12,009 bases of DNA from Clostridiales bacterium (GTDB lineage: Bacteria; Bacillota_A; Clostridia; Oscillospirales; Oscillospiraceae): positions 1 through 12,009 of the forward strand of contig DXUR01000058.1 of the NCBI GenBank assembly GCA_019417795.1, written 5' to 3'. Both the position numbers and the translations under genes were made by a program. Of the stretch, positions 5,236 to 11,897 are shown one piece after another (the stretch's first letter is position 1; each line of letters begins with the position of its first letter). The notes under the pieces are model-generated. The model saw only the letters and a list, made by a program, of their open reading frames with translations, made no database searches and was not told where the DNA came from.

Positions 5236-6648
5236 GTGACGATAGATCAGCAGACCGATCTGGAGCGGCAGCGGGCGCTTTATAGGGAAAAGAACGACCA
5301 TCTCCGGCAGTATTTGGAGCCGGTGAAGCCGTTTGAGTTTTATAGAGAGATATTTCCTGAAGGTTCGTTCGAAAGGAAGGGCCACTATGAAGATGCTAAA
5401 GGAAATGCTATTGCACTGACCGTCCCAAGAAAGCAGGATAGTCGTGAAAATGGGGTCGCGCTGGAGATTGAAGGTGACGGTAGGGCCAGAAGACATCTGA
5501 TTACGGACGAGTTGGAAGAATTGGGAGATATCCAGGATACAGATTTTACAATCATGTCTCCTATCTCATACTTCGGTAGGCAGCGTAGCGGGAGAAATGC
5601 CAGATATCTCTATGCCATCGTTTTCGATTTGGACGGTGTAGGTATGCCGCAGCTCCGGGATACGCTGCATCAGATGGACAAGGATATCATTCCCAAAGCG
5701 ACCTTCATTGTAAACAGCGGAACAGGACTCCATCTCTATTATGTGCTGACAGAGCCGGTTCCCATGTATCCGCAAAATCAGAAAATTTTGAAGGAACTGA
5801 AATATGCCCTCACCCGGCAGATCTGGAACAGGTTTACCTCGTCCATCCGTGAGCCGCAGATGCAGGGCATTTTACAGGGATTCCGTGTTGTTGGGTCTGG
5901 CTCAAAGCTGGGGCGAGATTATCCTGTGGTAGCTTATCGATTCGGGGATGCTGTAGATCTGGAGAAGCTGCTGGATTATATTCCTGACAGCAATGGAGAG
6001 CAGCAGCGAATACAGGCGCTTATGAAAAAGAGCCGCCTATCACTGTCTGAGGCTAAGGAAAAGTATCCGGATTGGTATGAGCGTCGTATCGTGAAAAAAG
6101 AGCGCCGGGGGCGCTGGACGGTAAAGAGAGATCTTTATGATTGGTGGCTGCATCGTATAATAGATGAGATTAAAGTGGGACATCGTTTTTACGGGATTAT
6201 GACGTTGGCCATATACGCAAAAAAGTGTGGCATAGATGAAGATGAGCTAAGAGAGGATGCATTTGGACTGCTCGAGCGATATGATGATATGAGTGTGGAG
6301 GACATCAACCGTTTTACGAGGGACGATATTGTGTGTGCTTTAGAAATGTTCAATGAGGACTATGTAACTTTTCCGCGAGATGATATAGCGAAGATATCGG
6401 GACTGTCGATGCCCGTTAATAAGAGAAATGGGAGAAAGCAAGGACAGCATGTTGCAATTATGAGTGCAGTTCGGGATATTGTTCACCCAGATGGAGAGTG
6501 GCGGAATACAGATGGTCGGCCAACAGCAGAGAAAAGAGTCTATGAGTGGCGAGAGCAGCACCCAAACGGGCGCAAGGTTGACTGCCATAGAGATACTGGA
6601 CTTGATCCAAAGACAATCCGCAAATGGTGGGATAGCAAAGCATTATGA
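5236..6648 (+). CDS. AEP-type primase / plasmid replication initiator
   Basis: With a GTG start at 5236 (GGAGG 8 bp upstream) the protein has 470 aa. An open frame extends upstream to 5104, but that stretch is hairpin and polypyrimidine sequence and lacks a ribosome binding site. Residues about 100-240 resemble an archaeo-eukaryotic primase domain: FDLDGV (D131 and D133, the hhDhD metal-binding motif) and SGTGLHLYYVL (H166, the sxH motif). A helical region follows (about 335-385, GHRFYGIMTLAIYAKKCGIDEDEL), like the PriCT-type domains of primase-replicases. The C-terminus has a helix-turn-helix-like segment (CHRDTGLDPKTIRKWW) that could bind the origin. The family makes primers and starts plasmid or phage replication. 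The structured DNA at 4852-5190 directly upstream is a candidate origin or control region. Primase or initiator activity is inferred from these motifs. Confidence 0.8.
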   Translation: MTIDQQTDLERQRALYREKNDHLRQYLEPVKPFEFYREIFPEGSFERKGHYEDAKGNAIALTVPRKQDSRENGVALEIEGDGRARRHLITDELEELGDIQDTDFTIMSPISYFGRQRSGRNARYLYAIVFDLDGVGMPQLRDTLHQMDKDIIPKATFIVNSGTGLHLYYVLTEPVPMYPQNQKILKELKYALTRQIWNRFTSSIREPQMQGILQGFRVVGSGSKLGRDYPVVAYRFGDAVDLEKLLDYIPDSNGEQQRIQALMKKSRLSLSEAKEKYPDWYERRIVKKERRGRWTVKRDLYDWWLHRIIDEIKVGHRFYGIMTLAIYAKKCGIDEDELREDAFGLLERYDDMSVEDINRFTRDDIVCALEMFNEDYVTFPRDDIAKISGLSMPVNKRNGRKQGQHVAIMSAVRDIVHPDGEWRNTDGRPTAEKRVYEWREQHPNGRKVDCHRDTGLDPKTIRKWWDSKAL

Positions 6649-6671
6649 TGAAATTGTAAAAGAAATTTCAG

Positions 6672-6704
6672 TTGATATTTTAGCGTAATTACGCTAAAAT
6701 ATCA
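6672..6704 (+). promoter_or_regulatory. TA-operon promoter inside a 32-bp perfect palindrome
   Basis: Positions 6673-6704 form an uninterrupted perfect palindrome centred on AATT (6687-6690). TTGATA (6672-6677), a 17-bp spacer and TAAAAT (6695-6700) form a good promoter lying wholly within it, 18 bp before the antitoxin ATG. Autorepression by antitoxin or toxin-antitoxin complex binding to such a palindrome is the established pattern for Phd/YefM systems. Confidence 0.85.
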
Positions 6705-6717
6705 GCGAGGTGATATT

Positions 6718-6996
6718 ATGAATATGATTCGACCAGTATCAGATTTGAGAAATAATTTTGCGGATATTTCAAAAACGGTTCATGAGACGGCGAAGCCTGT
6801 TTTTCTGACAAAAAACGGATATGGCGATATGGTTGTTTTGAGCATGGAAGCGTTTGAAAATTTGCAGTTTGAGAGTGAGGTATATTTTAAGCTGCAGGAA
6901 GCGGAACGAGAGGCCGAGATGACCGATAAGCGATACTCATCTAAAGATGTATTGAAGATGATGAAAGAGGCCATAGGAGGAGAGCAGGTTGTATAA
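6718..6996 (+). CDS. Phd/YefM-family antitoxin
   Basis: A 92-aa protein. The N-terminal part (IRPVSDLRNNFADISKTVHETAKPVFLTKNGYGDMVVLSMEAFENL) is the classic Phd/YefM DNA-binding fold. The charged, helical C-terminus (about 58-92) is the part expected to wrap around and neutralise the toxin. GAGGTGAT lies just before ATG 6718. The stop overlaps the toxin gene by 8 bases, so the two are translationally coupled. It should repress its own operon through the palindrome at 6673-6704. On a plasmid the pair would act as an addiction or stability module. The family call rests on motif resemblance and on the partner gene. Confidence 0.92.
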   Translation: MNMIRPVSDLRNNFADISKTVHETAKPVFLTKNGYGDMVVLSMEAFENLQFESEVYFKLQEAEREAEMTDKRYSSKDVLKMMKEAIGGEQVV

Positions 6997-7297
6997 TCTG
7001 GAATATCTGCCAGTGGCCCGCCAGGATATGATCGATATTGTTCGGTATATTAGTAGAGAGCTGAACAATCCAACGGCTGCGGAGAGTCTGGCTGTAGAAC
7101 TGATTGACGCTGGAAATCGTATAGCAGATTTTCCGTATGCCAATCCTGCTTATGTACCGATTCGTCCACTAAAGCATGAGTATCGGAAGTTGCTGATACG
7201 GAACTATTTGATGTTCTACTGGGTGAACGAGGAAAATAATTCGGTAACAATTGCTCGCGTAATTTATGCCAAGAGAGATTACGAGAAGATGCTATAA
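6989..7297 (+). CDS. RelE/ParE-superfamily toxin
   Basis: A 102-aa protein starting at TTG 6989, with AGGAGG at 6975-6980 and an 8-nt gap. No ATG occurs nearby until codon 13. The sequence YLPVARQDMIDIVRYISRELNNPTAA at the N-terminus and RKLLIRNYLMFYWVNEENNSVTIARVIYAKRDYEKML at the C-terminus are typical of the RelE/ParE fold. Members are either mRNA-cleaving (RelE, YafQ, YoeB) or gyrase-poisoning (ParE), and I cannot decide between these from sequence. It overlaps the antitoxin gene by 8 bases and ends just before a strong hairpin at 7328-7381. The length is normal for the family and the frame is intact, so it is probably functional. Confidence 0.9.
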   Translation: MYNLEYLPVARQDMIDIVRYISRELNNPTAAESLAVELIDAGNRIADFPYANPAYVPIRPLKHEYRKLLIRNYLMFYWVNEENNSVTIARVIYAKRDYEKML

Positions 7298-7327
7298 GGA
7301 AAGAAAGATTGTAAAATCGGTTGAACA

Positions 7328-7381
7328 ATAACAACACAAAAAGAGGCAGGACATATGTTCTGCCTCTTTTTGTGTTGTTAT
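7328..7381. terminator. Near-perfect 54-bp palindrome, probable bidirectional terminator
   Basis: Centred at 7354/7355, with arms 7328-7354 and 7355-7381 that pair throughout except one G/T pair (7350, 7359). The arms contain AAAAAGAGGCAG and CTGCCTCTTTTTG, so an A-run precedes and a T-run follows the GC part on either strand. It closes the TA operon. Confidence 0.85.
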
Positions 7382-7416
7382 ATAACTATATCTATAGTAA
7401 ACTATAAATATAGTTT
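7374..7416. promoter_or_regulatory. AT-rich palindromic region upstream of the DUF2806-like gene
   Basis: Contains AAACTATA-AA-TATAGTTT (7399-7416), including ACTATAAATATAGT (7401-7414), which recurs exactly before parA at 8444-8457. The flank 7374-7390 also matches 8433-8449 at 15 of 17 positions. Extra ACTATA/TATAGT units are at 7385-7390 and 7394-7398. It is a candidate binding site for the plasmid RHH protein. TTGTTA (7375-7380) with TAAACT (7398-7403) is a possible promoter. Confidence 0.55.
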
Positions 7417-7451
7417 CTGCTAAAGAAAAAATAAGTTGGGGGGATGATCGG

Positions 7452-8363
7452 ATGACTGGAACTGAGATTATTACTTTTTTGAGTAGCAATTTTCCTACGC
7501 AGGCAATTAGTCCTATCGTAGGAAGTATCTTTACTGCTATATTTTTGAGACATAATACAGAGGCAACAGAGTTTGAAAAAATCAAAGCCGGCCAATTTAA
7601 GGAGGTTGCGGATAGTCTACTCAGATCAGGAAAAATGACGTATACTGAGTATTATAAAGCGAATAACTTTTTGAAAGTAGCAAAGAAGGCTGATGAGTTC
7701 TATTCAGAAATGCATCGTAGTGAAAATACGCCGCCGGCTACGTATGATTTTGATTGGTTTATTAGATTTTATGAAGCTGTTGGAAACATCAGTGATGAAG
7801 CAATGCAAGATTTGTGGGCAAAAATATTAGCGGGTGAAATATCTCGGCCATCTTCATATTCACTTAAGACTATTGATGTTCTCAAGAATATGAGCAAAAA
7901 AGATGCTGAACTATTTGTAAGGATATGCTCGCACTCATTTACTTCGGGAGAGAAGAAAATTTTTCTACCTAATAATAACGATTACCTCGAGAAATGTGGA
8001 ATCGAGTATAGTGATATAATGAAAATGAATGAGCAAGACCTAATATTTAGTGATAGTGTAATAACCCTTTCATTAAATATTAGTAAAAATGAATCACATC
8101 TGTTTACCAATAGAGAACTGGTTATGACTATTTCGTCGGCAAACGGAAGTGAGGTGAAGGCTGCCATTGAACAATATCCGTTTACAGAAGTTGGCGTAGA
8201 AGTTGCGTCACTTTTCGCAGACAGTGCTTCAGATGAAGACTTTATAGAGTATGGTAGATGTTTGGCTCGAAAACATAAAAATTATGTAATCGCTATTTAT
8301 AAAGTGCATAGCTGGGAAGAAGATGGCACCATCAAATGCGAGAGAAGAAATATTCTTGAGTAA
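7452..8363 (+). CDS. DUF2806-like protein, unknown function
   Basis: A 303-aa protein. The central block DEAMQDLWAKILAGEISRPSSYSLKTIDVLKNMSKKDAELF (residues about 115-157) is the signature I associate with DUF2806 proteins, which have no established function. The N-terminus (FPTQAISPIVGSIFTAIFL, about 14-32) is hydrophobic and might touch a membrane. The C-terminal part (about 165-303) looks alpha/beta with no known catalytic motif. GGGGGG lies upstream of ATG 7452; an earlier ATG at 7444 stops after three codons. The gene stands alone, with its own upstream AT-rich palindrome and its own terminator (8378-8430), between the TA and partition operons. That is a typical place for cargo, and an anti-phage or stress role is possible but unproven. 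It looks more AT-rich than the recombinase and rep genes. Confidence 0.75.
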   Translation: MTGTEIITFLSSNFPTQAISPIVGSIFTAIFLRHNTEATEFEKIKAGQFKEVADSLLRSGKMTYTEYYKANNFLKVAKKADEFYSEMHRSENTPPATYDFDWFIRFYEAVGNISDEAMQDLWAKILAGEISRPSSYSLKTIDVLKNMSKKDAELFVRICSHSFTSGEKKIFLPNNNDYLEKCGIEYSDIMKMNEQDLIFSDSVITLSLNISKNESHLFTNRELVMTISSANGSEVKAAIEQYPFTEVGVEVASLFADSASDEDFIEYGRCLARKHKNYVIAIYKVHSWEEDGTIKCERRNILE

Positions 8364-8377
8364 TTTTGTTGAATAAT

Positions 8378-8430
8378 AAGAACATGTCCGTGCAGAAAGT
8401 TGTATTCTGTATGGACATGTTCTTTATTTT
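8378..8430 (+). terminator. Terminator of the DUF2806-like gene
   Basis: A 20-bp stem, arms 8378-8397 and 8405-8424, with two G-U pairs, followed by TATTTTT. It lies 15 bp past the stop codon. Confidence 0.9.
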
Positions 8431-8432
8431 TA

Positions 8433-8482
8433 GTTGCTATATTACTATAAATATAGTAATATACAAATATAGCTTTATAGAA
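8433..8482. promoter_or_regulatory. Palindromic AT-rich region upstream of parA (candidate parS/operator)
   Basis: A 26-bp inverted repeat (8438-8463; 12-bp arms, AA centre) contains ACTATAAATATAGT, followed by further ATATAG and TTTATAGAAA units to about 8480. The parA ATG is at 8514. In compact ParA/RHH partition systems the RHH protein binds such upstream repeats both as centromere and as operator, so this is the best candidate partition site here. TTGCTA at 8435-8440 might serve as a -35. Confidence 0.6.
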
Positions 8483-8513
8483 AGCGGAAATATAAGAACG
8501 GGAGTGTGAGAAC

Positions 8514-9275
8514 ATGATTATTGCAGTAGCAAATCAAAAGGGCGGTGTTGGCAAAACAACAACGTCCCAGGCGTTGGCTGCAGGACTGGCAGCAAAGGGA
8601 TACCGAGTCCTTGGCATTGATTTAGATCCGCAAGGGAATTTTTCGACGGCTTGCGGAGCAGAGAACTACAATGTCCAGACGATTTACGAGGTCATGAAAA
8701 GAGCTGCCAGCATCCGGGAGGCAATTCAGCATACTAAGGGCGGATACGATGTTGTGCCGGCAAATATTATGTTGGCCGGAGCAGAGCAGGAGCTGTCGCA
8801 GACAGGAAAAGAACACCGGCTGAAGGAGGCCGTGGCGCCGATTGCAGCCGACTATGATTTTATAGTGATTGACACGCCGCCTTCTCTGGGCGTGCTGACG
8901 GTGAATGCCTTTACTTGCGCTACGGATATTTTGATTCCAACGACAGCGGGAATTTTTGCGACCGCAGGAATATCGCAACTCAACGAGACAGTTACCAGTG
9001 TTCAGAAGTATTGCAACCCGAACGTGAAAATTAGGGGTATCTTGTTTACGAAATTTAATCCGCGGGCCAATATCAGCCGGCAGATGAAGGAACTCGCAGA
9101 GCAGCTTAGCGAGTATATTGCTGCACCGATTTACGAGACGTATATCAGATCTGCCGTAGTAGTAGAAGAAGCGCAGGCAAACCGGCAGGATATTTTTGAC
9201 TACGCAAATAAATCTACAGTATCGGAAGACTATAAGGCATTTATTGAGGAGTTTTTGAAAGGGGTTAAGGAATAA
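8514..9275 (+). CDS. ParA/Soj-family partition ATPase
   Basis: A 253-aa ATPase with the deviant Walker A motif KGGVGKTTT (residues 9-17), DLDPQGN (36-42) and a Walker B-like strand FIVIDTPPS (116-124). It has no N-terminal HTH domain, as in the short (type Ib or Soj-like) ParA proteins. Such ATPases form gradients on nucleoid DNA that position plasmids or chromosome origins through a centromere-binding partner. The partner is the RHH gene that overlaps its stop by one base (TAATG). GGGAGTG precedes ATG 8514. The upstream AT-rich palindrome (8438-8463) is the likely site of control. The family call is secure. The role in partitioning this element follows from gene order. Confidence 0.95.
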   Translation: MIIAVANQKGGVGKTTTSQALAAGLAAKGYRVLGIDLDPQGNFSTACGAENYNVQTIYEVMKRAASIREAIQHTKGGYDVVPANIMLAGAEQELSQTGKEHRLKEAVAPIAADYDFIVIDTPPSLGVLTVNAFTCATDILIPTTAGIFATAGISQLNETVTSVQKYCNPNVKIRGILFTKFNPRANISRQMKELAEQLSEYIAAPIYETYIRSAVVVEEAQANRQDIFDYANKSTVSEDYKAFIEEFLKGVKE

Positions 9276-9523
9276 TGGCAGGAAAAGCAAAATTCGATCA
9301 GGAGGCTGCATTCAAGTCCATCATTGGTGCAGATCGTCGACCGGCAGAGAAGCTGCAGGAGGAAACTGAAAAACCGAAGAAGAACAAGGATCGTGTGCAG
9401 CGAGCTTACTTTTTAGATCGGGACATTGATAAGGCATTGCGTAGAAAGGCGCTGGAAGAGGGAAAGAATTTGACTGAGTCGATCAACGATGTATTACGTG
9501 CAGGATTAACAAAATATCTGTAA
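9275..9523 (+). CDS. Ribbon-helix-helix centromere-binding partner of ParA
   Basis: An 82-aa protein. The first 40 residues are charged and probably disordered (AEKLQEETEKPKKNKDR); in ParG/omega-like proteins a flexible tail of this kind contacts ParA. Residues 43-82 fit a ribbon-helix-helix: strand RAYFL, helix RDIDKALRRKALEEG, turn, helix LTESINDVLRAGLTKYL. The start overlaps the parA stop by one base, so the two are coupled. By analogy with small ParB-like partners it should dimerise, bind repeated DNA sites and load ParA. The repeated ACTATA/TATAGT motifs at 8438-8480, 7385-7416 and perhaps 2923-2990 are candidate targets. It has no ParB/Spo0J domain. ParB-like function is inferred from position and fold. 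Confidence 0.85.
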   Translation: MAGKAKFDQEAAFKSIIGADRRPAEKLQEETEKPKKNKDRVQRAYFLDRDIDKALRRKALEEGKNLTESINDVLRAGLTKYL

Positions 9524-9544
9524 AAAGAACGAGAAAATTGGAAA

Positions 9545-9561
9545 GGCAATCGCCGATTGCC
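9545..9561. repeat. Short inverted repeat GGCAATC-GCC-GATTGCC
   Basis: A 7-bp stem with a 3-base loop, 21 bp after the RHH gene. There is no T-tract, so it is at best a weak terminator. Its right arm GATTGCC is also found at 2-8, in the same place relative to the first XRE palindrome. This implies the window starts just inside an equivalent junction. Confidence 0.5.
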
Positions 9562-9562
9562 T

Positions 9563-9590
9563 AAATGTAAACCGCGTGCGGTTTACATTT
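9563..9590. promoter_or_regulatory. GTAAACCGC palindrome (candidate operator), cassette 2
   Basis: Perfect 13-bp arms, 9563-9575 (AAATGTAAACCGC) and 9578-9590, with a GT centre. It matches the palindrome at 11-34 in sequence and in distance from the XRE gene. TTTACA in the right arm (9582-9587), a 17-bp spacer and TAAATT (9605-9610) make a plausible promoter overlapping it. Confidence 0.68.
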
Positions 9591-9624
9591 ATTAACTTCT
9601 AAGATAAATTCGGAGATACAAACA

Positions 9625-10056
9625 ATGACCTTAGAGAAGAAATTGGTTCGCTTACGGAAAAAAGAAGGCATGTCCCAAGCGGATGTGTCAGAAAAATTAG
9701 ATGTATCTAGACAGGCCGTATCAAGATGGGAGGCCGGAGACTCGAGACCGTCTACCGAAAATCTTCAGGCTCTCTGCAGACTCTATAATGTGAAGTTAGA
9801 TGATTTGCTTAGTGATGAAGAAATTTCAATTGGAAAAACTGAGTCTATAAAAACAGAATGCGAACCGGAACAAAAAAGTAAAGAGAGAAACCGCGTTTGG
9901 ACTAAGCGCGGAGTAATTGCAGCGGTGATTTTGGCGCTGATAGTCTGCTGCATTTTCTGGTATATGGACCAAAAGAAAGAGGTAGAGCTACATACGATAA
10001 GCGGAGAAAAAGTAGAAGCTCAGGAAACTCAAGAGTTTAATTTAAATTGGAAGTAA
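9625..10056 (+). CDS. Membrane-anchored XRE-family transcriptional regulator (cassette 2)
   Basis: A 143-aa paralogue of the protein at 71-484. The XRE HTH covers about residues 3-62 (MSQADVSEKLDVSRQAVSRWEAGDSRPSTENL), followed by a polar linker, one transmembrane segment at about 96-114 (GVIAAVILALIVCCIFWYM) and a tail ending EFNLNWK. The putative recognition region DVSRQAxSRWExG is nearly the same as in cassette 1, in keeping with the nearly identical upstream palindromes, so the two proteins may share targets and cross-regulate. Linker and tail sequences differ strongly, except that both end with a short E-hydrophobic-x-hydrophobic-D/N-W pattern. The ribosome binding site before ATG 9625 is weak (GGAG). 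It heads an operon of exported proteins. Confidence 0.88.
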   Translation: MTLEKKLVRLRKKEGMSQADVSEKLDVSRQAVSRWEAGDSRPSTENLQALCRLYNVKLDDLLSDEEISIGKTESIKTECEPEQKSKERNRVWTKRGVIAAVILALIVCCIFWYMDQKKEVELHTISGEKVEAQETQEFNLNWK

Positions 10057-10079
10057 GTAGAAGAAAGGGGGTGAAACCG

Positions 10080-10484
10080 ATGAGCCTAAAGAGGAGCAGT
10101 TGTATGCTGTTAGCTTGTGTCATGCTTTTCAGCGTTTTGGTTGCTCCGGAAGTAGAAGCAAAAGAAGAGACTGTAACCCAAATTGCAGAGATGAGAGCAA
10201 TGGGGCAGTTTGACTTTGAACTCCCACCGAAAACACTTATGAAAGCTAATAGCAGCTTTCCGATGGAGCGTGGGGAAACCGTCAAGATTACGGCTTCATA
10301 TTCTCCGGAATCGGCAAGCGTGGACTTTGGATTGATTGATTCTGATGGAATCTTTTATCCGATACGGGCGAACGATGGCAGCATCAAAAAGACAATCAAA
10401 ATAGACTTGAAGGGCACCTATACATTTGCGGTAAGAAACAATTCGAATGATACTGTATGGGTGAATGGGTTTGTGAACTACTAA
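10080..10484 (+). CDS. Small exported protein, cassette-conserved (cassette 2)
   Basis: A 134-aa homologue of the protein at 511-936. It has a signal peptide (MSLKRSS, hydrophobic core, likely cleavage after VEA near residue 27) and a mature beta-rich domain. Shared with cassette 1 are the F-x-M-E-x-GETV block, YSPE-x-AS, DFGLIDSDG, DGSI, RNNS and a final GFV-x-Y. ATG 10080 is chosen because AAAGGGGGTGA lies directly before it and because it begins the signal peptide. An in-frame upstream ATG at 10047 would overlap the XRE gene. The gene starts 23 bp after the regulator. Retention of this pair, while the remaining cargo differs, suggests a functional link between the XRE membrane protein and this exported protein. 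Family unknown. Confidence 0.8.
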   Translation: MSLKRSSCMLLACVMLFSVLVAPEVEAKEETVTQIAEMRAMGQFDFELPPKTLMKANSSFPMERGETVKITASYSPESASVDFGLIDSDGIFYPIRANDGSIKKTIKIDLKGTYTFAVRNNSNDTVWVNGFVNY

Positions 10485-10523
10485 TCAGCCGAATTATGTA
10501 TGCAGTGAAAGGAGCGCATTTTC

Positions 10524-10955
10524 ATGAAAAAATTCTTGTCCATGACCCTGACGCTTATTATGTTGATGGCCCTTGCTGTTCCTGCATTGGCCGTTGACAC
10601 TGTACCTCCGACTGATTCTGATCCGGAAGAGAACTGGATTATGCCACTTGATCTGTTTATTGATAGTGGCACGATCCATAACAAGACTGGACTGGATACG
10701 ACCAAAAAGTTGAATAAGGACAACGGGAAATACGTTAATTTGTATGTTGAAAACAAAGGGAGCGGTTCCGTTATAGCAACTATCAATGGCCAGAGCTCGA
10801 GAACCTTCAAGAAGGGTGAAAGCGGCCATATTTACGTAGAAGTAACTCAGGGCGTGCTTGGTGGGGACAAATCATATAATTTTAAAGTAGTGCCTGGCAC
10901 CAATGGCGGAATGGTTGATATTTACTACGAGATCGCTCAGCGAGATTCTCAGTGA
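10524..10955 (+). CDS. Small secreted protein (143 aa), unknown function
   Basis: It has a clear Sec signal peptide (MKKFLSMTLTLIMLMALAVP, then ALA, cleavage near residue 23). The mature protein of about 120 residues begins with an acidic, Pro/Asp-rich stretch (VPPTDSDPEEN). It continues with alternating polar and hydrophobic segments typical of a small beta-sandwich (YVNLYVENKGSGSVIATING, GHIYVEVTQGVLGG, YNFKVVPGTNGGMVDIYYEI). There are no cysteines in the mature part, no lipobox and no sorting signal. AAAGGAGCG precedes ATG 10524. It is the third gene of cassette 2. Its Gly-rich, NGG-type turns loosely recall the conserved small exported protein, but I see no clear homology. No function assigned. 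Confidence 0.75.
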   Translation: MKKFLSMTLTLIMLMALAVPALAVDTVPPTDSDPEENWIMPLDLFIDSGTIHNKTGLDTTKKLNKDNGKYVNLYVENKGSGSVIATINGQSSRTFKKGESGHIYVEVTQGVLGGDKSYNFKVVPGTNGGMVDIYYEIAQRDSQ

Positions 10956-10965
10956 TATATGAGAG

Positions 10966-10988
10966 TCTAAGAGAGATAGTCTCTTAGG
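10966..10988. repeat. Short intergenic hairpin within cassette 2
   Basis: CTAAGAGA (10967-10974) and TCTCTTAG (10980-10987) pair around a GATAG loop, with one added T-G pair. There is no T-run. It may stabilise mRNA or separate expression of the genes on either side. Confidence 0.45.
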
Positions 10989-11022
10989 TTGTGAGAGATA
11001 TGAGAGAAATGAGGTAAGGAAT

Positions 11023-11658
11023 ATGAAAAGAAATTTTGCAATCTTATTGACGCTGCTGATGTGTTTGTCACTTTGCGTTCCGACATTTGCAACTGATGAA
11101 AACCAACAGGAAGAAATGGTAGAGACTACTTATGTTACGGAAGATGGTGTTGTAGTACGTGTTTTCGCGCATAAATCAGTAGACATTGAAGAGGAAGATG
11201 GAGCCTTAATTATTGAAGGTAAAGAGTATCCCCTTGAAGATGACTTGCCCGTTGAAGATAATTTACTAGTAACACGAGGTGCAAATATTCCAACTCAGGG
11301 GTATAGTTTGCGCGATGGCCCCGATACGCAGTCTGGAAGTATTAGCGCTGGTGGGACTACATATTCAAATAAGCTTTATTATCCATCAAACTACAATGAC
11401 TTTAAGGTTTCTTTTGCTATAACTGCGGAAGGTAACGGAGGGAAAAGAGGAGAAGTTTATCTGATTGGAGTCGGCCTTTATGATAGCCAGCATGAGAATA
11501 GGAGAATTTACTTTTATGATGCGGCCAGCATTTCATTGACGGGTAAGGTTTCTTGGAATTGTTCAGATACATTTGAAGATAAGCTTACAGAATTTTGCTA
11601 TTTAAGGTATTTTGGTGTGAAGGATTTTGCAGTATCGTATAATAGTACGGTATCTTGA
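11023..11658 (+). CDS. Secreted protein (211 aa), unknown function
   Basis: It begins with a Sec signal peptide (MKRNFAILLTLLMCLSLCVP, then TFA or TFAT, cleavage near 23-24). A roughly 65-residue acidic propeptide-like part follows (DENQQEEMVETTYVTEDG, an SVDIEEEDGALIIEGKEYPLEDDLPVEDN stretch). A mature-looking domain from about residue 88 contains GYSLRDGPDTQSGSISAGGTTYSN and many aromatic residues. The acidic N-terminus followed by a more neutral, beta-rich C-terminus could mean a pro-protein that is processed after export; that is an inference. The start is supported by GAGGTAAGGA just upstream. It is cargo of cassette 2, with no counterpart in cassette 1 that I can recognise. I do not see catalytic residues of a known family. 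Confidence 0.75.
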   Translation: MKRNFAILLTLLMCLSLCVPTFATDENQQEEMVETTYVTEDGVVVRVFAHKSVDIEEEDGALIIEGKEYPLEDDLPVEDNLLVTRGANIPTQGYSLRDGPDTQSGSISAGGTTYSNKLYYPSNYNDFKVSFAITAEGNGGKRGEVYLIGVGLYDSQHENRRIYFYDAASISLTGKVSWNCSDTFEDKLTEFCYLRYFGVKDFAVSYNSTVS

Positions 11659-11688
11659 TTTTAATTTTGTAGAGAGAGGTGTTTTGGT

Positions 11689-11845
11689 ATGAAAAAGAGA
11701 CTATGCTGCGGTGACGTCGCAAGGAACTTTGTATGTGGATGCAGGAGCAGCGGACTGTGATTCCAGTGGGTACTGGGTTTCTTTGAATACCTTTAAGGAA
11801 TATTTGGTTACAGATCCTTGGATGTATTTGCGGGGCAACTCCTAA
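11689..11845 (+). pseudogene. Remnant of a small secreted-protein gene
   Basis: GAGAGAGGTG and ATG 11689 begin a frame, MKKR, that looks like the start of a signal peptide but stops at 11758-11760 after 23 codons. A second frame (11693-11845, TAA 11843-11845) lacks a start but reads like the end of a protein: YAAVTSQGTLYVDAGAAD, then DSSGYWVSLNTF, ending LRGNS. The simplest reading is that an internal deletion removed the signal peptide and the front of the mature protein and shifted the frame. A programmed frameshift is unlikely, since the signal-peptide core is missing altogether. It is the last gene of cassette 2, just before the terminator. Confidence 0.6.
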
Positions 11846-11861
11846 TTTTGAAGGCAATAGG

Positions 11862-11896
11862 AAAAATGCGGCTGAGAAAACTCAGCCGCATTTTTT
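11862..11896 (+). terminator. Rho-independent terminator of cassette 2
   Basis: A perfect 15-bp stem, arms 11862-11876 and 11881-11895, with an AAAA loop and a T-run. It has the same place as the terminator at 2205-2242: end of cassette, directly before the long palindrome. The stem sequence is unrelated. Confidence 0.93.
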
Positions 11897-11897
11897 G

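Noticed and set aside
8622..9311. 229-codon open frame on the minus strand opposite parA
   Set aside because: It mirrors the parA coding frame, has no recognisable motif and no good ribosome binding site. ParA on the plus strand has unmistakable Walker motifs.
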